DNA of 64,000 nt from Eustoma russellianum (Eukaryota > Streptophyta > Magnoliopsida > Gentianales > Gentianaceae), in contig AP025042.1 in NCBI GenBank assembly GCA_036186865.1, positions 31,453,235 to 31,517,234 of the forward strand, written 5' to 3'. Positions 48,001-57,979 of the stretch are shown here, piece by piece (position 1 is the first letter of the stretch; each line of letters opens with the position of its first letter). The position numbers and the translations under genes are program-made. The notes beneath the pieces are model-generated. The model was not told where the DNA came from. It did not search any database and saw only the letters and a program-made list of their open reading frames with translations.

Positions 48001-51000
48001 AACCCGTCAGTTCCAATCATTCAATCAACTCATTCGTACAAATTCATTAACTCTTGAGGAAAACTTTCTTTTCTCTGCAAACTCTCATTTCTCCGTTTCA
48101 CAAGTTTGCCTCTCAATTATTCTCTGAAATTGAACTCATCTTCAAAACATCTTTCTCTGTCATTCTTCTATCTAAAATCATCTTTCTCACTTATTTCGTA
48201 AAAATACTCTAGATCTGTTGGTTGCATGGCGGAGGAAGAGAGTGAAATTTCTTCTCACCCAGAGACAGGAGTAAAGTCATCTGGTGCTCACGGTACCATT
48301 GTTGACTCTATTCCAATCACCATCACAAATCAAAAATTAACGGAGAACAACTTTCCACCATGGTGTAGAGCAGTGGAGCTGTTTATCATTGGTAGAGGAA
48401 AGAAAGAGTATTTGTCAGATAAGATGAAAGTTCCTGCAGAGACAAATGACAAATACTAAACATGGGAAGCAGAAAAGTCTATGATAATGAGCTGGGTTCT
48501 CGGATCTATGACTCCAGAAGTCAGCAACACTTTCATGCTTTATGCCACTGCTGCTGCTATATGGAAGGCTACAAAGGAAATGTATTAAAAAACGAGATAA
48601 CATCTCTGAGTATACGAGTTGGAAGCTCAACTGAGGGACATTAAACATGGAGACCAAACCGTAAGCAAGTTTTTTAGTAATCTTTCTCAAATCTGGCAAC
48701 AGATTGATTCTTTGGAATCATATCAGTGGAACTGCAATGAAGACAATCAATTATTTAGGACAATCAAAGAGATTCGTAGAGTTTTTGGTTTTCTATCTGG
48801 TTTGCACAAGGATTTCGATGCATTAAGAAGCAGGATCTTAGGTACAAAACCTCTTCATGCTATGAACATAGTATTTTCAGAAATTAGGCAAGAGGAGAGT
48901 AGACTCAAAGTGATGATGGGATCAACTGTAATTCCATCTGAGTCTTCTGCTCTTACAGTCAAAGATACAAGCAAAAATGATCTTGCATGCTTTGCATTTC
49001 GAAAGGGTAGTACTAACAGCTCTAGTGGATTTGTTAAGAATTTTTGCAAATATTGTCATAGGGATGGACATGTTATTGAAGAATGTTATAGAAGGCCATG
49101 ATCAACTGTCAAGCCTCCTCTATTTTATAGGCAGAACAACTCTAGACAAGGAAACTTTGGAAGATTTGACTCAAATAGATCTGACTCTGGGAGGTCTGAA
49201 TCAAGTGGTTCTTGGAAGTCTGATGCAACTTCTTGGAGGACTCTAAGAGCTGCTGTTGCAGATAGTGGATCAGGGGAAGTGCAGGAACAAACCTTTACTC
49301 AAGCACAGTTGGATGTTGTGCTAAGAGTACTTGAAAGTCAAAGGATGCAGCCTAACAATAATCAGATAAGGGCTACAATGGCAAATGAAGGTAAAGGTGG
49401 TAAGATTTCCTCATGGATTATTGATTGAGGAGCCATTAACCATATGACTTTTGATAAAACCTTATTCTGTTCATTTCAGTCATGTGATAACCAGAAAAGA
49501 GGAGTTAGGATCTCTAATGGAGATAATATGAAAATTGAAGGATATGGAGACATAATTCTTAACAGTAGACTAACGCTGAAAAATGTATTGTATGTTCCAA
49601 CTATAGATTGCAATCTCATATCTGTAAGGAAAATCATGATAGATAATTGTTGTTGGACTATTTTTTCAGCCTCTAAGTGTTATTTTCTCCCATATTCTTC
49701 CTTCTTCCAGGAGAAGACGTTGAAGGAGAATGTCCTCAAGGGGATGATTGGCAGTGCTACTCATCACAAAGGACTGTTCTTACTTGGAGAAACAAATTCT
49801 GGAGGTTTTGAAGACTCTCCTAGTGTCTATTCTCTCATGAACAATCTTATTGTTCCTAGAATAGATAAGTCTAAGACAGATCTTATTTTGTTATGGCATA
49901 AAAGGCTAGGACACCCAAATTTTTTGTACCTGAAAAAACTGAAACCTGTACTGTTTAGTGGTATTTCTTTTGATAATCTCAAGTGTGAAGCTTGTATGTA
50001 TGCTAAACAGATAAGGGCTCATTATCTTGCTAAGTTTTACTCAGAAAGCAAACCATTTAACTTGGTGCATTCTGATATATGGGGACCTTCTAGTTTTTTG
50101 AATGTCAATGGTAGCCGTGCCGTTGGTTTGTAATTTTTGTGGATGACCATATTAGGGTCACTTGGATTTTTCTAATGAAGCATAAGTCAGAACTCTCAAG
50201 TGTGTTTAAATTGTTTGTGAATCTTATTTAGAATCAGTTTAATACTATTATAAAGAATTTCTGGTCAGATAATGGTAGTGATTTTTGGATCAAAATGTAA
50301 AGGCATTTCTCACTGAGAAAGGAATCCATCATCAAACCTCCAATGTGTACACACCCCAACAGAATGGGGTGGCTGAGAGGAAACATAGACATATATTGAG
50401 TGTTGCAAGATCCTTAATGTTCTTAATGAATATCCCAAAATACTTGTGGGAAGAAGCAGTACTAACTGCAACCTATTTAATCAATAGGATGCCTTCAAAG
50501 GGTTATTGGTTTCAAAAGCCCTAAAACTAAACTTCTTGATATTTATCCTCATTGATTGCTCTTATCTGAATTGCCTTTCAAGACATTTGGATGTGTAGCT
50601 TATGTATATCTTCAGTCACAGGTAAGAGGTAAGTTAGATAAAAGGTCAATTAAATGTATGTTCCTTGGATATTCTGGATCTCAGAAAGGCTATAAATGTT
50701 TTTTCCCTCAATCTAGGAAGTTCTATACTACTTTAGAAGTGGTATTTGATGAAAATACTGCTTATTATTCATCTAATTGTTTGTTGAGTCCTGTGAGTTC
50801 TGAACAGGAAAATTACTGAAGTATTATAGATATAACAACAGTAAGTGAGAATGTGACTGGAACAATTGGTGAACACAGAGCTGACAATTCAGATGACAGT
50901 ATAAACAATCAAGGTGAAAGTGGAGACAACTGTCAGCAAGGTAAACAAGATGGTCAGCAAGGGAATCAGAACCAAAGAAGTCAAATTCCCATTACAGTAT

Positions 51001-54000
51001 ACACTAGAAGAAGGGTACATGTACCTTCTTCTGGACCTCCTTCATCATTTAACATTCCAGAAGATAGTGCATTGGATCCTAATTCTGGTCCTAGTCCAAA
51101 TGTCAGTAGTGAGCATGGACTAGAAATGCCTATTCAGTAGTGAGCATGGACTAGAAATGCCTATTGCTATACGGAAAGGAACCCGTGAGTGTACAAAATG
51201 TTCCATAAACAAATTACTATTAAGTAAGACAAGTAGCTCATCTAAGTATCCTCTCTGTGATCATGTTTCATATTGCAATCTCGGATCAAATTTTAAAGTT
51301 TTTAATGTTAGTCTAGATTCTATAAGGATCCCAGACAATATTGAGGAAGCATTACAAAATATTGACTGGAAAAGGACTGTTGAGGATGAAATGTCTGCCC
51401 TTATTAAGAATAACACATGGGATCTAGTGTATCCACCTAGGAATGTTAGACCTATAGGATGTAAGTGGGTATTCTCCCTTAAATATAATTCTGATGGCTC
51501 ATTAAATAGATATAAAGCTAGGCTTATTGCAAAAGGATTTATACAATCGTATGGAATTGATTATGTAGAAACTTTTGCTCCAGTGGCTAAACTTAATACT
51601 GTAAGGATTATTTTCTCTTTGGCAGTTGACCTAGATTGGGAATTGACTCAATTAGATATTAAGAATGCTTTTTTGAATAGCGAATTGAAGGAACTGGTGT
51701 TTATGGATATACCACCAGGTTTTAGTTCCAGCAAAACTGAAGGGAAAGTATATAAGCTAAAAAGGTCAATATATGGCCTAAAGCAGTCCCCAAGAATGTG
51801 GTTCAGTAAGTTTTCTCAAGTTCTTATTCAATTTGGTTTTAAGCAAGCTCAAAGTGATCATACACTATTTATCTTCAAAACTGATAATATTGTTACACTT
51901 CTCATTGTGTATGTGGATGATATAATTTTGACCAGGAATTGTAATCAGAACATTTCTAAGGTTAAGAAACATTTAGCCACTGTATTTGAGGTTAAAGATT
52001 TAGGGTCCCTTAGGTATTTTCTTGGAATGGAGGTTGCTAGAAGTAAAAAAGGTCTTTGTATATCTCAAAGAAAATACGTGTTAGAGTTGCTATTGGAAAC
52101 TGGTATGATTGGTTGTAAGCCATCAGCTTCACCTCTTGAACCTGGCCGTCTCAAGAACAACACCACAGAAACTGTTTTATCTAATGTACATCTCTATCAA
52201 AAACTTGTAGGTAAACATATTTACTTGTTTCATACACGTCCGGATATTTGTTATGCAGTTAGTTATGTTAGTCAATTCATGCATTCTCCTACTAATACTC
52301 ATTTACAGGCTGTAGTGAAAATCTTAAGGTATCTAAAAGGTGCCCCATGGCAGGGGCTGTTTTTTTGGAAAGAATGAAGACATAACCATCAAAGTGTTCA
52401 TAGATGCTGACTGGGGAGGTTCAAGGACTAATATGAGGTCTATTTCTGGTTATTGTACGTTTTTATGGGGGAAATTTAGTAACCTGGAGGAGTAAAAAGC
52501 AACATGTAGTTGCTAAAAGCAATGCCGAAGCTGAGTTGAGGGCCTTAGCACTTGGCCTGTGTGAAATCTTATGGATTAAAAGAGTATTACAAGAACTGGG
52601 TCTTGGAACCAACTGATCATTTATAGAAGCTTACTGTGATAATATTTCTGCGATACACATGGCAGAGAATCCTGTTCATCATGACAAAACTAAGCACGTT
52701 GAAATTGACCAACATTTTATTAGAGAGAACTTAGAAGATTTATCACTTCATATTCAACATGTATCTTCAGGTGAACACGTGGCTGATATACTAACAAAAT
52801 TAGTATCTCCTGGACACTTCCATAATTTACTGTCTAAGCTTGGGTGTTTGAATGTGTACACCAAGCTTGAGGGGGAGTGTAGAACCGTGTAAATAATATG
52901 TGATATGTGGGGGTATAATAGACATTTATTGTAATTAGGGAGATATTTTTCTTTTCTTTATGTATATGACCGTTGGGGTCATGTAGGGATTTGACAGTTG
53001 TATCATCTTATTGATGATACCTTCTTTTATTACCGTTAGAATACTCAGTAAAATTCTAAGGGTTACTGTATATATATTGTACTACAGAGAATGAAGTTTT
53101 AAGTGCTGATGAATAATAACTGTGAATTTCTTCCAACTGTTCATAATTCAAGTCTTAAAGTTCTTTACTTATATATAATAGCCTGAAGTTGTAAGGGAGG
53201 ATGTGTTTTTGACAGTGCTGTAAGTTAAAGTTTTAAAACTTGAGAGCTGCGGCTTACTTGTAGAATGAAAAACAACGAGAACTCAGCTAGTTTTTATTTT
53301 TATTATTATTATTTTTTAATGTCCTCGTTATACAAAAAGTGCAGGATTTTACCAAGAAACTGACGCTGAGATGTTTCTTTGGTGTTCAACTAAGATATTC
53401 CTGCAGCTTATAAGTGTTGAATATGATCTCAATCAGTATTAACTGGTTTATGCAGACAACAAGACCAAGATCTGGATGTGATTAGTGCTAGTGTAGGGAG
53501 ACTTGGACATCTTGGACTTACCATACATGAGGAACTTTCTGCACAGGTGATCTGAATAATTGTAAAGCTGTTCTACATGTCTTCATAGCTACGGCTTGTT
53601 TAGCCTTTTTCTTGATGTCAACTATCATAACTGTGATCTACTAACTTGACATATGTCAGGAAATATGTCTGAGCCCACAGAATCCTTTTACACTATCACA
53701 TCATGTATGCGGTTGATGAAGATGCTAATTTTAAGATGCTTTATCTTGGTTGCAGGAGAAGATTATAGGTGAGCTGGATACGGAGATGGAGAGTACGTCT
53801 AACCGTCTTGAGTTTGTCCAGGTGCGTATTTAATGCAAGTGCCGAGTAGATATTATAGCTTCGTTAACTTTGTCTCAGCGAAATTGTTCCTTAAGTCATG
53901 TTCTTGAAGGTTGGTATTGTTAAGTGTATACATGTTATGTATGAATTACTTTTCTCTCTAACATCTTAAGTGCTTTTATACTAGATATAAATTTAGATTG

Positions 54001-54289
54001 TAATATCTATTACTGTTATGAATGTGTTGTAAGTCCAGACACGAGGGGGCATGTTAGACTTTGCTAGGTGTATATATAAATTACTCACCTCTGTGACAGT
54101 TTTAAGCTTTTGGTATAAATTAGGGTTTCTGTTTATGTTTGAGGACTAAAATGATGTTGTGGCTGCATATTTCTGCAGAAAAAAGTGGCTATGGTAATGA
54201 AGAAGGCAGGGATCAAGGGTCAAATTATGATCATTTTGTTCCTGGTAATTTTGTTTATGGTTCTGTTTGTACTGGTCTTTCTCACTTGA
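39078..54289 (+). CDS. SYP61: SYP61-type syntaxin (Qc-SNARE), seven coding exons
   Basis: Exons: 39078-39134, 45511-45624, 46141-46254, 46450-46643, 53456-53546, 53756-53821, 54179-54289, with stop TGA 54287-54289. All introns are GT-AG, the joined frame is open, and it gives 248 residues, close to the usual 245 of SYP61. The N-terminus 'DPFYIVKEEIQES' and the 'DPSWYGINEAELEKRRRW' block (exon 3) are diagnostic of SYP61/syntaxin-6-like N-terminal three-helix domains. The SNARE motif covers about 160-220, with the ionic-layer Gln at residue 190, the last codon of exon 5. A membrane anchor at 227-247 ends the protein. SYP61 acts at the trans-Golgi network/early endosome in vesicle fusion, in complexes with Qa, Qb and R SNAREs, and affects secretion and osmotic/salt responses. 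Introns 1 and 4 are swollen by retrotransposons. Start ATG 39078 begins the conserved N-terminus. Confidence 0.95.
39135..40500. other. Left part of SYP61 intron 1
   Basis: Host intron sequence runs to about 39880-39990. After that the DNA is probably internal sequence of the minus-strand gypsy element, with no clean junction visible. No coding signal apart from the gag fragment that follows. Confidence 0.45.
40528..40710 (-). pseudogene. Gypsy gag fragment
   Basis: Sixty codons with 'FQEEFCEFFLSQDLVTRRVEEF' followed by a 'LRQGS' motif, matching the centre of the Retrotrans_gag family. It ends at stops and has no neighbours in frame. Confidence 0.6.
41158..41169 (-). other. Primer-binding site, initiator Met tRNA
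   Basis: TGGTATCAGAGC on the minus strand, two bases from the end of the long LTR. Confidence 0.85.
42518..42660. repeat. 42-bp tandem repeat, about 3.5 copies
   Basis: Units start at 42518, 42560, 42602 and 42644, each with TCATCATACTTG followed by GGTCTATTCTATTCCGGG and a GCACGG end. Open frames across it on both strands are a by-product of the period (a multiple of three). Confidence 0.9.
43461..44030. repeat. 190-bp tandem repeat, three copies
   Basis: Starts at 43461, 43651 and 43842, with AACCACAACTCCTTTTACT followed by ATTCCAACTC, CCTAAGGTTCATTTTCA and a CCAGTTCCAGTA-type end. The copies are clearly diverged from one another. Confidence 0.85.
44675..44840. repeat. Minisatellite of about 24-28 bp, seven copies
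   Basis: The unit GTTACTTTATGTCAACTATA repeats with short insertions (GGCTAAC variants). Confidence 0.88.
45697..45729 (+). repeat. C13A20 homopolymer junction in SYP61 intron 2
   Basis: Thirteen C (45697-45709) followed by twenty A (45710-45729). It is complementary to the tract in intron 4. Confidence 0.95.
46906..46938 (+). repeat. T13G20 homopolymer junction in SYP61 intron 4
   Basis: Thirteen T (46906-46918) followed by twenty G (46919-46938). It is the reverse complement in type of the C13A20 tract, so the pre-mRNA could pair across exons 3 and 4. Confidence 0.95.
47188..47479 (+). repeat. 5' LTR of intronic copia
   Basis: 292 bp, TGTAGAAAAACC to GTTCTTTA. Partner of 52878-53167. Confidence 0.92.
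47492..48225. other. Leader of intronic copia
   Basis: Untranslated sequence between primer-binding site and gag. It includes a repeated TGGCTCTCTGCATGCCATAC / TGGCATCCTGCATGCTATAC pair near 47888 and 47928. No frame. Confidence 0.6.
48226..49399 (+). pseudogene. Copia gag of the intronic element
   Basis: It starts at ATG 48226; the usual 'NNFPPWCRAVELFI' entry motif is at about residue 42. Stops at about 48457 and in the region 48580-48620, with a shift, break the first part; the second frame (48619-49101) carries the rest and a CCHC knuckle, 'CKYCHRDGHVIEEC', then a stop just before 49102. A Ser/Gly-rich linker follows. Confidence 0.85.
49400..51140 (+). pseudogene. Copia protease, integrase and linker of the intronic element
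   Basis: The protease site reads 'WIID' followed by a stop (TGA) where the active-site Ser normally stands, then GAINHMT. The frame 49444-50133 holds the pre-integrase domain ('LLWHKRLGHPN', 'CEACMYAKQ') and the start of the integrase core ('HSDIWGP'). The core continues at 50285-50524 ('TPQQNGVAERKHRHIL') and 50556-50819 ('FGCVAYVYLQ'). A 31-bp tandem duplication (51104-51134 and 51135-51165) shifts the frame in the linker before RT. Confidence 0.85.
51157..52892 (+). pseudogene. Copia reverse transcriptase and RNase H of the intronic element
   Basis: A frame of 406 codons (51157-52377) spans nearly the complete RT: 'WVFSLKYNSDGSLNRYKARL', 'DIKNAFLN', 'IYGLKQSPRMW', the YVDD active site in 'VYVDDIILTRN' (about 51910) and 'YFLGMEVARSKKG'. 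A shift near 52375 and further breaks follow; RNase H pieces are recognisable to 52892 ('DADWGGSRTN', 'SNAEAELRAL', 'ENPVHHDKTKHVEID'). The frame runs to the PPT. Confidence 0.88.
52878..53167 (+). repeat. 3' LTR of intronic copia
   Basis: 290 bp, TGTAGAACCGTG to GTTCTTTA. Lies 288 bp before SYP61 exon 5. Confidence 0.92.
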
Positions 54290-55843
54290 ACTAGAGATGT
54301 CGAGATAGCCTTTGTGCGAGCCGTTCACACTTGGAGAACATTCGAGAAAGTAGAATAAGTCCGTGTTTTATAGTGGGTGCACATTAGTAGAAGTTAAGAG
54401 TATTGGCATGGTTTTAAAGTTTAAAATGGGGCAATGGTCAATGTTATTTTGTGTATGTGTATAATCGAGACTTGGATGAAAACTCTACTTGGTGTCTAAG
54501 CTTTGAGCTTGTTCTGCGATGTCAGTGTCAGTAGTGCTACTTGGATGCATTGCAGTGTTCTCAATGGCTCAGATATAATTACCACTGCTGTTACATCCCC
54601 CCACCCCAAACCAGTACTCGAATTTATGTCGCTCCTTGCCCTTGTGCTTCGTGTGTTATTTATATGTTTGCTATAAAGTAGGGCTGAAGTACAGCTTGCT
54701 ATCGTATCTGGTGTAACAATAGTAGCAGTACCTCATTTTGTGTGTTTGTGCGTGTATATGTAACAGAGAGGGGGAGGGGGAGGGGGAGGGGGAGGGGGAA
54801 GAGCCGCTGTTGGTACTAACTAAATGTTGCACGAGTATGTTTAGGAAGAAGCAATGAAATCGTGCTTTGGAGTTATGGAGTTATAGTTACAACCACCATT
54901 GCAAAGGCCGTGGAACTCAAACCGCTCTTCGTATTCGGCAATTATAGTTTGTTATTTGGAGACGTGTGAGTGATGCATTGTTAAATTCGACGAGAGTGAA
55001 ATGCAATTTGTATTTTGTCAACATGCAATTAGTTGACACATTCCCCCTTGTAAGCGATCGAGGGTCAACTCATCTGGTGATTTCTCTTTTCCTCGTACTC
55101 GGACTCGGACTCCTTTGTCACGGTTTCCTCCCTTCCTCTAAGTACCCAACTCCTTTGTCGCTGTTTCTCTTTATCTACCATGATGTAGACGGGAGCTTAT
55201 GGGCAATGAATAATGTTGTTAAGTGATAGACCTCGACTATCCTATATGGTTTCTAAAGGAAGTAATTTTGCTGAGACTTCCTTGGCATTTCCGTTGTTGT
55301 CTCGGTGAAGCAAGATTGTGCCAAATGACTGAGTTTTTCTTCATCAAGAATATCGCCAAAGAAAAAAAAAGAGGAAAAGGAGAGGGAGGGAGGGAGGGGG
55401 GGGGGGGGTCGCTTAATCTGTCTAGTGAGTTACATCACCTTGATTTAATTCTCAAACATTAGTAGTGTGTATAGTTTATGCAATACGCTCATTATCTCTA
55501 AACCAAAGGAAGCTCTCCTCTCGTAGTTGCAGTAGCAGTTTATATTATCCGCACATGACCAAGAAATAATTGTAAAAATTCTCCTGGTGGTTGTAACATG
55601 TACAATGCATGATTCCTTTCCCTTTAGGAAAAGAAGAAAAAGGAAAAAAATAGTGAGTTGAAACCACAAAAACCTGAATAGGAACACAGGCTGGGAACTT
55701 GTATCCTGTCATTGTGACATATACCAGGCAGCCGGCAGGTTGGTTGAAGATGACAGACCCTCAAAAGGCCCACCCCGTCAGATTCTGACGCTCAAAGGAC
55801 ATGATAGCTTCAATTGTCGCAGGCCACAGACAGCACTGACCAT
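54290..55843. other. 3' UTR and downstream flank of the SYP61-type gene
   Basis: Probable 3' UTR follows the stop. A GGGGGA minisatellite (about 54767-54800) and a G-rich run (55375-55410) are present. I see no further gene; open frames here have no recognisable motif. Confidence 0.5.
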
Positions 55844-55853
55844 GTTTTATTAC

Positions 55854-56038
55854 GGGTAAAGTTTCGGTGACGCAATGGGAGGGGGCGCGGTAGACGCGCC
55901 CAGTAGGGGAGACATGTGGCACTGTAGCAAGTTTTCTTTTTTTCTTTTTTTTCTTTTTAGGGGGGTGGACACGTGTCAGCCTTATATTGGGGGCGTCTAA
56001 CGCATCCCACCTCCCATCGCGTCATGGAATCTCGCCCG
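55854..56038. mobile_element. Foldback MITE, 185 bp, Mutator-like target duplication
   Basis: GTTTTATTAC (10 bp) lies at 55844-55853 and 56039-56048. The arms are long: TGACGCAATGGGAGG on the left and its near complement CCTCCCATCGCGTCA on the right, continuing through TTAGACGC-like and GACACGTGTC-like blocks. It has a T-rich loop, no coding capacity and is unusually GC-rich for this region. Internal sequence differs from the MITE at 22244. Confidence 0.72.
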
Positions 56039-56476
56039 GTTTTATTACACATGTCTACAGAGATTAGGTCTCTCCTCTGTAATACTAGTAAGACAAATAC
56101 CTACATGGACCTCCATCTGACTGTGATACTGGATCCTGGGATTGCAACTGACCAAGAAGGCACAACTAGAAAAAGAACGACTAAATTACGATGCGTTTGA
56201 CCCATGAAGGAAGTGACTTGGGAAAAAAAAAAAAGAGACAAATAGCAATATTTCTTGGCAGGGAATTGTTGCAAATGAAACTCATGCATTTTGCTAGTTG
56301 AAATGACTCGAATCTATCAAGTTGAGAAAAATTTTGTGCAGAGGCAGGCTACAAAAGAAACAAAACATCATTGCGCCTTAATAATCAGAAGCAAACCATC
56401 TTTATGCCATTCAAAATTGCAGGATCTCTTTGACAAACAAAAAACCCTGCCAGTCTATAATTTTACAACCAGTAAT

Positions 56477-56512
56477 CTACAAAAGAATATATATATATAT
56501 ACACACACACAC

Positions 56513-56549
<37 letters not shown>

Positions 56550-56632
56550 AAAAAAATTGGGGAGAGGAATCGAACTCGAGACCTGGGAATGAGATAAATG
56601 CTACTTAACCGCTAAACCTAAAGGTTTTTCGC
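56477..56632 (-). mobile_element. tRNA-like retroposon (minimal SINE) with TA-rich tail
   Basis: On the minus strand a tRNA-like head occupies about 56567-56632: box A TTTAGCGGTTAAGTAGC and box B GGTCTCGAGTTCGATTCC, then an A/T tail of TA and TG repeats. CTACAAAAGAATATATATAT flanks it at 56477 and 56633, as a target duplication would, though TA repeats blur the borders. It may also be a decayed tRNA gene copy; a complete cloverleaf is not evident. Confidence 0.55.
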
Positions 56633-56696
56633 CTACAAAAGAATATATATATATATATATATATATACAAAAGAATATATATATATATATATACAC

Positions 56697-56780
<84 letters not shown>
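56633..56780. repeat. TA-rich and (TATATG)n microsatellites
   Basis: After two copies of ACAAAAGAATATATAT (from 56635 and 56667) comes a pure hexamer run, TATATG, from about 56697 to 56780 (14 copies). Confidence 0.95.
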
Positions 56781-56876
56781 CTCACAAAAAAAGTCCGTGT
56801 CAGAGTTTCAAACAGCTGAAAGCTGGCCCATTTCCCTAGTTCATATGGATTTGCGTAATAATACAGCTTGATTATG

Positions 56877-57979
56877 CTAGATAGAGATCATGTGATAAAA
56901 CTCTACTAACTTGGACTGCACGTCTCTTTTCTGCTTCAAGAAATAAACACATATCATTTTTGAATGATCATCAACAAAGATCACAAAGTAGCGTAGACCA
57001 TTACTTGTTGGATTTGGTGAGGGGATCCATACATCAGAGTGAATGAATGAAAAATATAGATTCAACACGAGTATTATTCGAACGCAAAGATGATCTGTGG
57101 TTTGTTTTGCCAAGATTCAAATTTTACAAGTCATTGGAACCTGATTATTGTGAAATAAACTTGGAAATAAACGACGAAGAGGGTGGCCCAGTCGACGATA
57201 CCATAGCCAGATATGTCGGTTGAGATTCCCATGCGAGAGAAGTGTCTGTCCTAGTGTTACCACATCCTCCACATAGTAGAGACCATTACCCTCAGTACCA
57301 CGCCCAATGATCTCCTTCGAATGAATGTCCTGCAGAAGGCAAAATTGGGATACATTAGTACAACATAGTTCAGCTCTTTTGTAACATGATTGATAGATAG
57401 TAATTTGCAAGATAATGATGGAACATATAAACAATGATTTAGTTTTAGTGTATCCGAGATCATGATGGACACAGCATCGTGCACTTGGACTAATTCTCCG
57501 TTTGCTGTTTGGATATGATTTTTGGACAGGGCTGTCGAAATGCTAATGTCGGATGGATCATAGGTTATTGTGTCTGTGGCTCCAGTGTCTAATATCCATC
57601 CAGGTGTTTTTTTTTGTTCAAACTAGACCTAACCTACCATCTTTTGACCTAGCCCGCCCCACTTCATTCTGGCCCACAAGATGTCCCTGTCTACCCGGCC
57701 CAAGTTCACTGTTTATTTCTCCCTCAGTTTTTTTCCTTCCTCCCTCATTCTCGGCCCATACCCACCTTTTATTTGTCCCTCTGAATTTTCGCCTTCCTCC
57801 CTCATTATTTTATTATCTAGATCCTTCCATTCTGCCTCAATGGATTTACTCCCTCTCTTTCCTTTCTTTTCGTATGTGGTTGCTAGGGTTTTCTCTTGAT
57901 TTGTCGCTGCCGCTGTCCCTGGGACGAGTTCTCCCTTACCTCCTTGTTTCTGCGGACAGTGTGGTGGCGTTGGGATCAT
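56877..57979 (-). pseudogene. Copia gag end, protease and integrase fragment, no LTRs
   Basis: On the minus strand a frame from 57979 passes through a charged gag linker, meets a TAA at about 57713 and two TAG codons further on, and continues in frame into the protease site 'WILDTGATDTI' (about 57600). Then follow 'CLYVPSLSCKLLSI', the pre-integrase part ('WYRRLGHP') and the start of the integrase core ('HSDVW...YFVIFVDDHSKM', about 57000) in shifted frames. It stops at 56870 against microsatellite DNA. It is a fragment related to the 59870-64000 element. The long + frame at 57553-58065 is its shadow. Confidence 0.8.

Larger units (their letters stand above)
47188..53167 (+). mobile_element. 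Complete Ty1/copia element in SYP61 intron 4, 5,980 bp
   Basis: LTRs at 47188-47479 and 52878-53167 are flanked by CTTAT duplications at 47183-47187 and 53168-53172. By eye the LTRs differ at roughly ten positions. A primer-binding site like that of initiator Met (GTGTATCAGAGC, 47480-47491) and the tract TTGAGGGGGAG (52867-52877) are in place. The orientation equals that of the host gene. Coding parts are gag, protease, integrase, RT and RNase H, all with several breaks. LTR 3' ends are TTTA, not CA. Confidence 0.93.
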
